A stretch of 64,000 nucleotides of DNA from Anaerolineae bacterium (GCA_025055175.1 JANWYT010000031.1:86661-150660), one strand, 5' to 3'; shown: positions 1 through 9,622, counted from the stretch's first letter. Numbers and translations are program-made. The notes: generated by a model from the sequence alone, not told the origin.

Positions 1-588
1 GCCGGACGCGGCCCGTGGGCTGGCCCTCTGGTAGCAGCCATCGTCGTGTTGCCGTTGGCCAACCTCATTTTGCCCCAGGTCTTGCAGGGCGTGCGCGATA
101 GCAAGCAGATGACGGCCAAGCGCCGCGCCGTGGCCGCTGAGCGCATTCAAGAGGTGGCGCTGGCTTGGGGGGTGGGCATGGTCTCCGCCGCAGATTTAGG
201 CGACATCGGCCACATGACGAAGGCGACCATCGTCGCTTATCAGAGAGCCTATGATGATCTGAAGGCGCGCGCGCGCCATGCCGTCCCCGACTTCCTGCTG
301 ATCGACTACTTTGCTTGGGAGAGCAGCCCTGCTCCTTGCCTCAGCTTAGTGCATGGCGATCAGCAGTCGCTCTCGATTGCGGCTGCCAGCGTGCTGGCCA
401 AGACACACCGCGACGCCTACATGCTCAAGCTAGCCAAAGATCATCCGCGCTATGGCTTCGAAGCGCACAAGGGCTATGGCACGGCCAAGCACCGCGCAGC
501 CCTACTTGAGCATGGGCCGTGCAGCGAACACCGCATGACTTACAGGCCAGTCATGGAGGCTCAAGCTAAACGCTTCCCTGACCTCTAG
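1..588 (+). CDS. rnhB: Ribonuclease HII, 5' end cut by the window edge
   Basis: RNase HII cleaves the RNA strand of RNA-DNA hybrids and removes single ribonucleotides from DNA. The reading frame is open from base 1. Its first residues (GRGPWAGPLVAA) match the family's N-terminal active-site motif, normally preceded by D-E, so the true start lies a few codons outside the window. Further on are LLIDYF, the serine/alanine-rich AAASVLAKTHRD and YGFEAHKGYGTAKH, all typical of RnhB, followed by the HR-x-TYRPV-like end. About 195 residues are visible, close to the usual length of about 200-230. The GTG at 46 is internal, not the start. The gene converges on the phosphoribosyltransferase with a 4-base overlap. 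Confidence 0.93.
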   Translation, partial: AGRGPWAGPLVAAIVVLPLANLILPQVLQGVRDSKQMTAKRRAVAAERIQEVALAWGVGMVSAADLGDIGHMTKATIVAYQRAYDDLKARARHAVPDFLLIDYFAWESSPAPCLSLVHGDQQSLSIAAASVLAKTHRDAYMLKLAKDHPRYGFEAHKGYGTAKHRAALLEHGPCSEHRMTYRPVMEAQAKRFPDL

Positions 589-1133
589 TCGACCCACACA
601 GGCAGATGGCCCAGGGCGATGACGTTGTGCCATTGCGCCCTATCGCCTTCGGTCAGGATAGCCACCTCGGCCACAACTTCAGCCTCGGCCTTCTGCATGA
701 TGAGGCGCATGCCCTGCAGGGTGCTGCCTGTTGAGATCACATCGTCTACCAGGGCCACGCGCCTGCTTTTGATGAGTTGGCGGTCTTTAGCGTCCAAGTA
801 GAGGGTTTGGGGCGCACCAGTGGTAATGCTCAGCGTCTCCGATTGCAGAGCCTCGCCCATATAAGGCTTATAGGATTTGCGCAGCACCACGTAGGGCAGG
901 CCCATCGTCGCGCTCAGGGCGTAGGCCAGAGGGATGGCTTTGGCCTCCGCCGTCACTAAAACTTCGATCGGCGTACCTTTAAGGCGTTCAGCCAGGGCTT
1001 GAGCAGCCGCCTGCACCAGGGGTGTATCGCCCAGGATATTCAGGATGGCAATCTTGACGCCGGGCTTAATCTCCATTTTAGTCAGTTCGCGGGTGATGCC
1101 GGCGATCTCTATTGTGTAAGTTTCGTGGGACAT
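585..1133 (-). CDS. Adenine-phosphoribosyltransferase-like protein
   Basis: A type I phosphoribosyltransferase of 182 residues that transfers ribose-5-phosphate from PRPP to a base. The PRPP-binding loop VALVDDVISTGST is at about residues 126-138, and the architecture and length resemble Apt, with the VxxAEAKAIPLAYALS segment around 60-74. I cannot tell adenine from xanthine specificity from the sequence alone. The ATG at 1133 has AGGA nine bases upstream. The gene begins 22 bases after the vWA/FHA gene, so the two are probably cotranscribed from the promoter at 2835. Confidence 0.82.
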   Translation of the reverse strand: MSHETYTIEIAGITRELTKMEIKPGVKIAILNILGDTPLVQAAAQALAERLKGTPIEVLVTAEAKAIPLAYALSATMGLPYVVLRKSYKPYMGEALQSETLSITTGAPQTLYLDAKDRQLIKSRRVALVDDVISTGSTLQGMRLIMQKAEAEVVAEVAILTEGDRAQWHNVIALGHLPVWVD

Positions 1134-1155
1134 AGTGCAATTCCTGTAGAATTGA

Positions 1156-2793
1156 TTAGCTGGACAGCTCGCCCAGGTGGAACATGAGCTTCTCTTCGCC
1201 CAGCACGGCCACTTCGCCGGCGCTCAGGCTGTAAGGCTGATGGATAGCGCGTCCGCTGATGACGACGCCATTAGTGCTTTGGTTGTCTTCGATGTAGAGC
1301 GCCCCATCGACGCGGCGCAGCACGGCATGGTAACGCGAAATACCCCTCTGATCGATGACGATCTCGTTATCGGGGGCGCGCCCAATGCGCATGACATCAC
1401 TTGTCAGGGCGAAAGTTTGGCCGCGCCAGGTGAGGTGCGTGGGAGGCGTGCCTTGCGCCACGTTTTGGCGCAAGCCACCCTGAGACGCAGAGCCAGGCTT
1501 GCGCATATTCTCGCGACCACGAAGGGCCACCGTTGAGCTGTGGCGGCTAGTCATGCTGTAGTAAGCCTGAGAGGACATGCTCTTGCGCTCATAGTCGTTG
1601 TAGGCCTGCGCGCCCTGCTCTAGCTTCTCAGCTTGTTTCAGCAGGGCAACGCGCTCCTCCAAGAGCTGAGGATCAGAGAGACCAGCCGCTTCGATGGCCT
1701 GAGCGACTTCGCGCAAGGCCTGGGTGGCCTCATGGAAAGCGCCGCGATCCGCCGCACGCACGGCTTCTTGGCGAGCGTTGGCAGCCCGCAGCAGCAGCAC
1801 TGCTTGTGTCACCTGAACATCAGCCTGAGGCTTGGCTGCGTCCTGCGCCTGGACGTTGACCATGACAGGCATCTCCTGGACACGATGGTGCGTGCCGCCG
1901 TTGTTAATTTCGTCATACTCGAAGCGCAAAGTGGCGATGATCTTCTCGCCCAAGCTGCTGAGCGCCGGTATGCTCAGCTCCAGCACTAGCGTCTTCACCT
2001 CTTCGCCGTAAACGTCGCCCAGTCGGAATTCTGAGCTGCGACCATGATTGCTCATGCTCATAGGATAGGCGTTGAGCTGGCGCACCTGGGTGACTTCGGA
2101 ACTGGTATTCAGATGGATGACCAAGTTCTGGCCGACGACGCTCAGCAAGCCGCTGAGTTCCTCCTGGAAGATAGATGGAGCGACTTCAGGCGATTCGATG
2201 AAGTAGTATGCGCCGCCGCCAGCCTCTGCCATTGCCATGAGCAGGTCTTCGTTGAAGTCTTGTCCCATGCCCATCGTCGTCGTCGAAATGCCTTCATCGC
2301 GCTTCTGACGCGCCAGTTGCGTCAAAGCCGATGGATCGGTGATCCCGCGATTGGCCAGGCCATCGCTCATGAGCAAGACGCGGTTGAGCGACATGGGCTG
2401 GCTGTGCCTGGCCACCTGCTGGCAGCCTTCCAGCCAGCCGCCGCTGAGGTTGGTCGTGCCACGCGCGCGCACGCCTTCCAGCAATTGGTGGATGGCGTCT
2501 TTGTCGACGACGCGCTCAGCAGCCAGCAAAGTCTCCACGCGGTCATCGTACAAGACGATGGCTAGACTGTCTTTGGGGGTGAGGTGCTGGACAAGGAACT
2601 GAGCCGCCTGACGAGTATAGTCGATCTTGGTGCCAGCCATCGAACCGCTGCGGTCGATCACCAGAGCCAAATTCAGCGGCTTGCGCTGACGATCATTCGG
2701 GCCAGGGCCAGCGACGAAGCGCGCCATCAGATAGACCTTTTGGGGTCTTTCAACGGTCAGGACGTCGTAATCGAGCATGAAAGCGGCTTGCAT
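1156..2793 (-). CDS. Cytosolic vWA-FHA domain protein
   Basis: A 545-residue protein with no signal peptide or membrane segment. The N-terminal von Willebrand A domain (about residues 40-215) has an intact MIDAS metal site, DRSGS, at 47-51. A beta-sandwich and helical middle region follows. The C-terminal FHA domain (about 455-540) has IGRAPDNEI, GISRYHAVL and NQSTNG, the residues expected for binding a phosphothreonine peptide. It is probably a scaffold bridging a metal-dependent ligand and a phosphoprotein. No Ser/Thr kinase lies in this window. The ATG at 2793 has AAGG eight bases upstream, and an extended -10 promoter sits 42 bases before it. The neighbouring gene upstream has the same two domains in a membrane protein. 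Confidence 0.88.
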   Translation of the reverse strand: MQAAFMLDYDVLTVERPQKVYLMARFVAGPGPNDRQRKPLNLALVIDRSGSMAGTKIDYTRQAAQFLVQHLTPKDSLAIVLYDDRVETLLAAERVVDKDAIHQLLEGVRARGTTNLSGGWLEGCQQVARHSQPMSLNRVLLMSDGLANRGITDPSALTQLARQKRDEGISTTTMGMGQDFNEDLLMAMAEAGGGAYYFIESPEVAPSIFQEELSGLLSVVGQNLVIHLNTSSEVTQVRQLNAYPMSMSNHGRSSEFRLGDVYGEEVKTLVLELSIPALSSLGEKIIATLRFEYDEINNGGTHHRVQEMPVMVNVQAQDAAKPQADVQVTQAVLLLRAANARQEAVRAADRGAFHEATQALREVAQAIEAAGLSDPQLLEERVALLKQAEKLEQGAQAYNDYERKSMSSQAYYSMTSRHSSTVALRGRENMRKPGSASQGGLRQNVAQGTPPTHLTWRGQTFALTSDVMRIGRAPDNEIVIDQRGISRYHAVLRRVDGALYIEDNQSTNGVVISGRAIHQPYSLSAGEVAVLGEEKLMFHLGELSS

Positions 2794-2834
2794 GAGACTG
2801 CCTTTGAGGCTAAGCGATAGATGATGACGAGCTT

Positions 2835-2843
2835 ATTGTAGCA
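2835..2843 (-). promoter_or_regulatory. Extended -10 promoter for the vWA-FHA gene
   Basis: On the minus strand this reads TGCTACAAT, a TGn plus -10 hexamer, followed by AAGC. The predicted transcription start near 2828 gives a leader of about 35 bases before the ATG at 2793. No convincing -35 is needed for an extended -10. The same string recurs upstream of other genes in this window. Confidence 0.6.
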
Positions 2844-2859
2844 TAAAAGCTGACGAGTC

Positions 2860-5478
2860 TTAACCATCAAGCGGATCAGACGAGCGATGAGCGCCGCGCC
2901 GTGCCGCGCGCGAAGCGCTGAATTGCAACGTCACGCGTTCATGGTCTTCGCCGATGATGATCGTCACTGGACGATTGATAGCCAGGACGACCTGCTGCCC
3001 CTTGCTGATGCGCTGGTCATCAACGACCGTGCCATTGCTGGAAGTGTCCGTCAAGACGAAGGTCTTGGTATCAGGCTGGTATTCAATGCTGAAGTGTTGG
3101 CGGCTGATAGAGGCATAGTTGAAGTTCATGTGGCCCTTGCCCTCGCGGCCCACGACGAATTTCTGGATGGTGATCTTCTCTTCTTCGTCGTAGCGCGGAT
3201 CGTGAGTCGGCCCAAGTACCTTCAAGTAGGCGGTGAACTGCGGGGACAGCGTCTCTTCTGGGGCGCGCTTGTTGATGGTAGTACGATTGACTGTGCTGCC
3301 AAGCTTGCTGGGTGCGCGTCCGCCGCCAGCCATCGTCATATCGACCTGCGTCTTGCTGTCTGGGCTGCCTAGCTCGGCTGTGTTCGGCTTGCGCGGACGG
3401 TTGGTACGTTGGCTGCCACTCCGTTTCCTGCTGTCGCGCTTCTCTTCCGCAGGTTCTAGCAGCACACTCAATGTTTGAGGCTGGCGCGAACGCCACACGT
3501 AGACGCCTAACAACACTAGCGCCGCCAACAACACAGCCAGCACCAGCGGGTTGGTGATGATCCCCGCCAACGACTCGGCTAGACCTGGCGTGGGCGGCAC
3601 ATAGACGAATTCTGCCAGGGCTTCTACGCCAATCGGCTGATTGTTGATGTCCAGCGGCGTGAGGCGCACACGGTACTTGCCGACTTCCATCAGCTTCAAT
3701 AGATCATCGCTCAGGGCATATTCGGCAGGCACTCCTTGAACGTAGATCGGGTCGGGCATGATGAGCGTCCCTGTCTCGGCGTCGAACAAATCGAAACGCA
3801 GACGATCCACGCGAGCCGCGTCAGCGCTGCTGATTTGCAGGCGCACGCTGCGCTCGCCTCTGGTGTGGATGACGGCCGTGATGCCGATTTGGGGCGGACG
3901 CTGGGCTTCGCCATTGGTGAACTTGAGAGGCTGGGCTTCAGCTTGCAGCGCACCATCGCGACCAAAGGCGCGCACCACGACGCCATACTGTCGGCCTGGC
4001 GTCAGGCTGCTGATATCGAAGGTGAGGACAGTGCGGGCTTGCGCGCCGTCGATTTCTTTAATCATGCCAGGGATGGTTGCTCCGCCGTCCTCGGTGATGG
4101 TGACGCGCAGTGTGCCGACCTGTTGCGGGCTAATGACGCTGATCTCTACGGTCAATTCGCCAGTGGCGGGATTGGGGATGACCTCCAGCAAGCGCACTTG
4201 GGGCGGAATGCCGACTTCACCCTGAGGCGGAGCGTGCTTGAAGTCGTAGTTCAGCACCTCGCCGATGACCTGGTCATCTCTGCCGATGGCTCGCAGGCGC
4301 AGGGTGTAGACGGTCTGGGGACGCAAACTAGCATCGCGCCCCGTGAAGCTGACAACTTCAGGGATACCGCTGCGCTCAAAGCGGAAGACGTCGGTATTCT
4401 TCTCCTTATCGACAAGGATCACCTGGAGGCCGACGGCGCGCCCCGTCCCAATGCTGCTCAGCGTTAGGGTGTAGGTATCGCTGGATTGATCGTAAGCGAA
4501 GCCATCGATTTGCAGCTGGAAGGGCTTGAGGTAGTCCTGAGCAACGCTCAGCTGGAACTCGGCAGGGTTGATGGTCACGCCATCCACTTTGGGCAGCAGT
4601 CGGACAGTGTGCGTGCCAGCTGTTGGGTAGAGGAGGAATTGAGCCTGCCATTGGCTGGTAAGGGCTTCGATGATTCGATTGAACAAGCTGCCCAAGTCGT
4701 CCTGACCGCCGACGGCGCTGAGTCCGCCGCTACCGCGGGCCAAGCTGGCCAACTCACCTTCGTTGATCTGGCCCAGGCCGCTGGCGCTGCTGCCGCGCAG
4801 GCCCACTGTGTAAATGGGGACGCGGCGCGCGCGGGTCAGAGACAGCACCTCGTTGAAGGTGCGCGCGCTGCACGGCATACCGTTAGCCTTCTCGTCGACT
4901 CCGTCGGTGAACAGGATGACAGCACGCCGCCCTGCAGGCGCACCAGCCGCCTTCTCCACCGCTGCGTAGGCAGCATCGTAGAGGCATGTGCCACCGTTGA
5001 GGACGGGCAAGACGCGATTGATGGCGTCTGCTGCCTGCGGACTGAAATCTTGGAGGAGCTGCACTTGATCGCTGAAGCTGAAGACAGCGAACTGAGCTTT
5101 GTCCCGCGCCTTCTCAGCGGCGCTGATGGCCGCGCGACGCATATCGGCGTTGGCCGAAGTCATGCTGCCGCTGGCGTCCAGCACTAGCACAATCGATGAT
5201 GTGCCTTGCGCTTGGGTCACACGACCCGTCGTGGTCTCATTGTTGAGCTGCAGAGCTGCCTCGTTCACGCGCGCACTAGCCGCCACCAGCCCACCGCCAT
5301 CGATGACGTTGAAGAAGACGTTTAGCACAGCTGAGTCGCCGCCTTCAGCCAATTCGTAAGTACTGATGAGGGTGTTGAGGCCACTGCTCTGAGCGCTTAG
5401 GCTTGCGCTGGCTAGGGTCAGGCTCAGCAGCAGGGCTAGTTGGCGTGTGAGCAACACGCGTAGCCGAGTCTTTCTCAT
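2860..5478 (-). CDS. Membrane-anchored vWA protein with cytoplasmic FHA domain
   Basis: An 872-residue exported protein. A signal peptide covers about residues 1-29 (hydrophobic LALLLSLTLASASLSA). A vWA domain follows, with MIDAS DASGS at 101-105 and a FTDGVDE strand. The middle carries Ig-like beta repeats. One transmembrane helix lies at about 635-660 (LVLAVLLAALVLLGVYVW). A basic, serine-rich cytoplasmic linker leads to a C-terminal FHA domain at about 780-855 (VGREGKGHMNF, SISRQHFSI, TSSNGTVV). The topology places vWA outside and FHA inside, suiting a receptor that couples an extracellular ligand to phosphothreonine recognition in the cytosol. The ATG has GAGGAG about 12 bases upstream. 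The gene is separated from the smaller vWA-FHA gene by that gene's own promoter. Confidence 0.87.
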   Translation of the reverse strand: MRKTRLRVLLTRQLALLLSLTLASASLSAQSSGLNTLISTYELAEGGDSAVLNVFFNVIDGGGLVAASARVNEAALQLNNETTTGRVTQAQGTSSIVLVLDASGSMTSANADMRRAAISAAEKARDKAQFAVFSFSDQVQLLQDFSPQAADAINRVLPVLNGGTCLYDAAYAAVEKAAGAPAGRRAVILFTDGVDEKANGMPCSARTFNEVLSLTRARRVPIYTVGLRGSSASGLGQINEGELASLARGSGGLSAVGGQDDLGSLFNRIIEALTSQWQAQFLLYPTAGTHTVRLLPKVDGVTINPAEFQLSVAQDYLKPFQLQIDGFAYDQSSDTYTLTLSSIGTGRAVGLQVILVDKEKNTDVFRFERSGIPEVVSFTGRDASLRPQTVYTLRLRAIGRDDQVIGEVLNYDFKHAPPQGEVGIPPQVRLLEVIPNPATGELTVEISVISPQQVGTLRVTITEDGGATIPGMIKEIDGAQARTVLTFDISSLTPGRQYGVVVRAFGRDGALQAEAQPLKFTNGEAQRPPQIGITAVIHTRGERSVRLQISSADAARVDRLRFDLFDAETGTLIMPDPIYVQGVPAEYALSDDLLKLMEVGKYRVRLTPLDINNQPIGVEALAEFVYVPPTPGLAESLAGIITNPLVLAVLLAALVLLGVYVWRSRQPQTLSVLLEPAEEKRDSRKRSGSQRTNRPRKPNTAELGSPDSKTQVDMTMAGGGRAPSKLGSTVNRTTINKRAPEETLSPQFTAYLKVLGPTHDPRYDEEEKITIQKFVVGREGKGHMNFNYASISRQHFSIEYQPDTKTFVLTDTSSNGTVVDDQRISKGQQVVLAINRPVTIIIGEDHERVTLQFSASRAARRGAHRSSDPLDG

Positions 5479-5525
5479 GAGTTGTCACTGCTCCTCACCC
5501 AACAGTCCACAGATAATTCAAACTT

Positions 5526-5534
5526 ATTCTAACA
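5526..5534 (-). promoter_or_regulatory. Extended -10 promoter for the membrane vWA-FHA gene
   Basis: The minus strand reads TGTTAGAAT, fitting TGn-TAnAAT. The predicted start near 5519 leaves a leader of about 40 bases before the ATG at 5478. No good -35 is visible. Confidence 0.45.
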
Positions 5535-5653
5535 CGCTCAGAGCTGTGGATGCACCCTACCAGCTCACAATAGGCTCTGGACGCGTCAGCCTCGCCCTGG
5601 TTCGGTGGACAAGCCCAAGCCTGGCGATGGACGCCACAGCAGGATCAGCAGCT

Positions 5654-6376
5654 TTACCTGAACTTCTTAGACAACACAGCGCGCAGGTTGTTCATGAAGG
5701 TATCCATCTCCAGCGGCAAGGGCGGCACTTCAGCGCGTATGCCCTTGAACTCTGGCATATGTGGCGCGTCCTGCCCTCCCCAAAAGTCGGTCTGCATAGC
5801 TCGCTGACGCGCAAGCCAGCCTTCTACTTCAGGCCCGCCACGCCGCCCCCGTGGATCGATCCCGCGCCTATACATTTGGTCGAGCAAGTGAAGATCGTCG
5901 CAACCGCAGGCGCTCAAAAACGACCGGACGGAGTCAGAGAGGATGTTGTCCAGGACGATCAGGGCCATTGCTCTATGCACACAGCGCGGCGCACCGCATT
6001 TGCAATTGGCGACTGCAAGCGCGCGGTCTACGATGACTTCGCCTCCGTGCGCTCTGAAGACTCGCTCTAGACTATCGCCCCGATCATCGAGGAGATCGGC
6101 GTAAACTTTAGGGTTCTTCGCCAAATCGTCTATGACGGGCGACCACAAAGCCTCGTCAAATGACGGCGGTTCAACTCGTATCTGATAGGAGACGTCCTGA
6201 TGTTTGAGCTTGATTTTGTAGCCCAACTCTTCGATGCTCACGCCAGGTTCGTTTCGACGAATTTCCGTCTGGGCCTCGTGATAGATTTGCTGGCCGAAGA
6301 AGTCCTTGATGCGCTCAAGCCAGAGTAAACGCCACCAAGGACCGCGCCGAAGGAGTGAGATTGGCTTACTATCCAT
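5654..6376 (-). CDS. SWIM-zinc-finger-like protein, partner of the SNF2 helicase
   Basis: A 240-residue cytosolic protein. Its only recognisable motif is CKCGAPRCVH, a compact C-x-C-x4-C-x-H that matches the SWIM zinc finger in minimal form. SWIM proteins are frequently encoded beside bacterial SNF2 helicases, and this gene lies 17 bases downstream of one. I chose the ATG at 6376 because GGGGAGGAG directly precedes it. A TTG seven codons earlier (6397) would overlap the helicase stop and has no ribosome site. The function is inferred as a nucleic-acid or protein adaptor for the helicase. The rest of the protein is not recognised. Confidence 0.68.
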   Translation of the reverse strand: MDSKPISLLRRGPWWRLLWLERIKDFFGQQIYHEAQTEIRRNEPGVSIEELGYKIKLKHQDVSYQIRVEPPSFDEALWSPVIDDLAKNPKVYADLLDDRGDSLERVFRAHGGEVIVDRALAVANCKCGAPRCVHRAMALIVLDNILSDSVRSFLSACGCDDLHLLDQMYRRGIDPRGRRGGPEVEGWLARQRAMQTDFWGGQDAPHMPEFKGIRAEVPPLPLEMDTFMNNLRAVLSKKFR

Positions 6377-6393
6377 GCTCCTCCCCGTCACTT

Positions 6394-9300
6394 TCAATCG
6401 CCCAACAGGCGCAGACGCACCAAGTCGCGCAGCTCAGCGCTGCTCAGCTCAGTCAGCCACGACTCGTCGCTGCCCACCACCTGCTCAGCCAAGCCCTTCT
6501 TGTTCTCAATCAGGTCATCAATGCGCTCTTCTAACGTGCCGCTGCACACGAATTTATGGACTTGTACCGTGCGCTTCTGGCCGATGCGGAAGGCTCTGTC
6601 AGTCGCCTGATCTTCAACTGCCGGATTCCACCAACGGTCATAGTGAAAGACGTGGTTGGCTTCGACTAGGTTTAGGCCTACGCCACCAGCTCTCAGCGAT
6701 AAGATGAACAGACGAGCTTGCGGATCGTCGCGGAAGCGCTGGATGGCCGCCTCGCGCTTTTTGGGCGTATCGGCGCCATGCAACCACAACGGCTCCGTCT
6801 TGAAGACAGCGGCGAGGTGCTGGCGTAGCAGCTCGCCCATCTCAGCAAATTGGGTGAAGATCAGCACTTTGTCGCCTTCGTTGGTCTCCTCAATTTCTTC
6901 CAAGAGGTCGCACAGGCGCTCCAGCTTGCCCGAACGACCTTTCAATTCGCTGCCGTCCTTGAGGAAGTGAGCCGGATGGTTGCAGACCTGCTTGAGTTGC
7001 ACGAGCAGGCGCAGGATCAGGCCACGCCGCGCCATCTGGCCTTGGGCGCGCTCGATAGCGGCCATCGTATCGCGTACCACCGCTTCGTACAGGCTGGCTT
7101 GTTCGATAGTCAGAGTGGCGTAGACACGCGTCTCAATCTTGTCGGGCAGGTCTTGGATGATGTTGGGATCGGTCTTCATGCGCCGCAGGATGAAGGGACT
7201 GGTGAGGCGGCGTAGTTGCTGGATAGCATCTTCGTCCTGATGCCGTTCGATGGGGCGAGCAAACTGAGCCTGGAAGGTCTTCTCGCTGCCCAGGTAGCCG
7301 CTGTTGAGGAAGTGGAAGATCGACCACAGCTCTGCCAGGCGATTTTCAATCGGTGTGCCAGTCATGGCCACGCGATAATCCGCCGCCAGCGAACGGGCCA
7401 CCTGAGCCTGCTTGGTGCTGCTATTTTTGATGTTGTGAGCTTCGTCTAAGATCAACACTGACCAGGGAATTGGGGAGAGGGTCTCACGATCTCGCGACAG
7501 CAGCGCGTAGCTGCTAACCACAACTTCAGCTTGTTGGGCTGCTTGGCGGAAGGCATCTTTGAGCAGACGATCTTTGCCCTGATGGATGAGGGTTTTGAGA
7601 GTCGGTGCAAAGCGAGCCAGCTCGCGCTTCCAGTTCATGACGACTGACGTCGGGGCAATGACCAGCGACGGCGTCCTCAGCTGGCCCTGCTGACGCAGAT
7701 GGAGCAGGAAAGCGATAGCCTGCACTGTCTTGCCCAGGCCCATATCATCAGCCAAGCACGCGCCTAGGCGATACTGGTATAGGAAACTCAGCCAGGCTAA
7801 ACCGCGCTTCTGGTAAGGGCGCATCTCAGCCTGCAAATCGGCAGGTGGTGGCACTTCCTGCAAGGTCTCGGTTTGGCGCAGGCGCTGGAGGACGTTGGCG
7901 AACCAGCCTTCGGCCGTCACGCTCTCCACAAACACTTCGCCCAACTGGCCACTCTCCGTAAGGCCGAGTCGCAGGCTCTCAGCCACAGACATGGGCCGAT
8001 CCTGCTCAAAGTAGCGCAGGCCGCGCTCCAGTTGTTCAGGATCAACCATGATCCAGCGTCCATTGACGCGCAGCAGCGACTGCTTGAGCGCTACCAACTC
8101 TTCGTACGCTCGGCGGTCGATCACCTGATCGCCCAACATCACCTGAGTTTCAATGCGTAGTAGCTTGTCTAGGCCCAGCATGCCGCTGCTCTCGTCACCT
8201 TCGCTCAAGATACGCGCTCGCGCTCTCACCTGGGTTTGACCCAGCCTCATCCAATCGGGCAGCAGAACTGTCACCCCGCGCCCTTCCAGCCGCGCCACTC
8301 CAGAGCGCAGGAATTCAATAACCTCTTCCTGACTGAGCAGCACGTAAGGTCGGGCGGGCCAAGCACGACTTAGGATTGGCTCAGCAGAAGACAAGCGCTC
8401 AATGATCTTTTGTAGGTTCTTCTGAGCTTCTAAGCGTTCCTGAGGCTTCATCAAGCTGGTCAACTCGTCTACTGGGATCAAGCGCTGTGGATCGCGTCGA
8501 TCTTGCAACAGCAGGGTCAGACGCCAGGGCTGCTCGTCATCAGCTTCCACAAGGCGCACCTGAAGGCTGTAAGGCTCTGCTTGCCGCCGCCTGTATTCGT
8601 CTGTCCAAGCCGAGTAGGCCGTCAGCAGACGCACAGCGTCAACATGGCCAACGCGCGCGTCAAGGCTTCCATCTCTGACACACAGAGCCTCAGCCCATCG
8701 ACGGACGACGCCCTGGACGCCCTTCATCAGAACATGGTAGACGCTATGGTAGTAGTATTGCTGGCTCAAGACCTCGTGATAAATCAGCTTCTTGAGAAAG
8801 AAAGTCGCAAAATTAGTGAGATGAACATCCAGAGGCATCAACCCTGCCAGCACAGGATCGGTGCAGGCCAGTGCAGACCAGGGCGCTTGTTGGCAGAAGC
8901 GCCTCAGGCATTCCTCTTCTTCTGCCGTGAAGTGCCACGAGGCCCGAAGACTGCCCGATGGATCGGTGTACAAATGCGGCAAAAAGAGACCACGCTCTAT
9001 GATCGTCTGCAACCAGCGCGCCAGCTCACTGTACCATAGCCAAGCGCGGCTCGGCACAAGCTCGGCTTCTTCCAGCTCATCACGCGGCAACAGAAGCAGC
9101 TTGTACAGGTTGTGCAATTCGCCGCTGAGCGCTGTGAGCCGCCACGGCTTGATCTGGGCTTGTGTCGATACCACTTGAGCGATCAGTTCAGGCGAAGGCT
9201 GAGGCAAGTCGAGGCTGGGTAAGTAGACGATGGTCTGCTTGTTCTGGCGAACGTCGCCGACATGCCTTAAGCTCTCCATCGGCCTGTGGCTGGCGAAAGG

Positions 9301-9414
9301 ATGACGAGGGATGGAGTTGGCATCGACATGCAGTTTGCGCAGTTTACGCGTCTCAACCCAGATGAAGAGCTTGTTTGTATCAGCGTTGAGCGCGACATGC
9401 AGCACATCAGACAT
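6394..9414 (-). CDS. SNF2/RapA-family helicase
   Basis: A 1,006-residue superfamily 2 ATPase. The helicase core occupies the C-terminal half: Walker A DDMGLGKTVQ, Walker B LDEAHNIKN, motif III VAMTGTPIENR, and the C-terminal lobe motifs LRAGGVGLNL and DRAFRIGQKR. The N-terminal half matches the accessory region of bacterial SNF2 proteins. These enzymes translocate on double-stranded DNA to remodel bound complexes such as RNA polymerase. The exact role is unknown, and RapA itself has a different N-terminus. The ATG at 9414 has only a weak ribosome site. The protein shares its transcript with the SWIM protein. Confidence 0.9.
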   Translation of the reverse strand: MSDVLHVALNADTNKLFIWVETRKLRKLHVDANSIPRHPFASHRPMESLRHVGDVRQNKQTIVYLPSLDLPQPSPELIAQVVSTQAQIKPWRLTALSGELHNLYKLLLLPRDELEEAELVPSRAWLWYSELARWLQTIIERGLFLPHLYTDPSGSLRASWHFTAEEEECLRRFCQQAPWSALACTDPVLAGLMPLDVHLTNFATFFLKKLIYHEVLSQQYYYHSVYHVLMKGVQGVVRRWAEALCVRDGSLDARVGHVDAVRLLTAYSAWTDEYRRRQAEPYSLQVRLVEADDEQPWRLTLLLQDRRDPQRLIPVDELTSLMKPQERLEAQKNLQKIIERLSSAEPILSRAWPARPYVLLSQEEVIEFLRSGVARLEGRGVTVLLPDWMRLGQTQVRARARILSEGDESSGMLGLDKLLRIETQVMLGDQVIDRRAYEELVALKQSLLRVNGRWIMVDPEQLERGLRYFEQDRPMSVAESLRLGLTESGQLGEVFVESVTAEGWFANVLQRLRQTETLQEVPPPADLQAEMRPYQKRGLAWLSFLYQYRLGACLADDMGLGKTVQAIAFLLHLRQQGQLRTPSLVIAPTSVVMNWKRELARFAPTLKTLIHQGKDRLLKDAFRQAAQQAEVVVSSYALLSRDRETLSPIPWSVLILDEAHNIKNSSTKQAQVARSLAADYRVAMTGTPIENRLAELWSIFHFLNSGYLGSEKTFQAQFARPIERHQDEDAIQQLRRLTSPFILRRMKTDPNIIQDLPDKIETRVYATLTIEQASLYEAVVRDTMAAIERAQGQMARRGLILRLLVQLKQVCNHPAHFLKDGSELKGRSGKLERLCDLLEEIEETNEGDKVLIFTQFAEMGELLRQHLAAVFKTEPLWLHGADTPKKREAAIQRFRDDPQARLFILSLRAGGVGLNLVEANHVFHYDRWWNPAVEDQATDRAFRIGQKRTVQVHKFVCSGTLEERIDDLIENKKGLAEQVVGSDESWLTELSSAELRDLVRLRLLGD

Positions 9415-9452
9415 AACACGCTTTCATTGTTGATACTGGCAGTCTAGGCAGC

Positions 9453-9482
9453 ATTCTACGCCAACCAAGAGCCGATTACCAA
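9453..9482 (-). promoter_or_regulatory. Promoter for the SNF2-SWIM operon
   Basis: On the minus strand TTGGTA (9477-9482) is followed after 18 bases by TAGAAT (9453-9458). The hexamers match consensus at 4 and 5 of 6 positions. The predicted start near 9446 leaves a leader of about 30 bases. It faces away from the signalling operon. Confidence 0.45.
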
Positions 9483-9622
9483 ATTATAACTTACCTTGTC
9501 CACATCGAGACGATCTGTGCAAGTTAAGAGGCACTTTGGAACTCAGAGCAACGAGAAAAGCGTAACGACGCCATAATCAAAAAACAATCGTCTACAGTCG
9601 TGGCAGGACTAGCTATGTCGTC

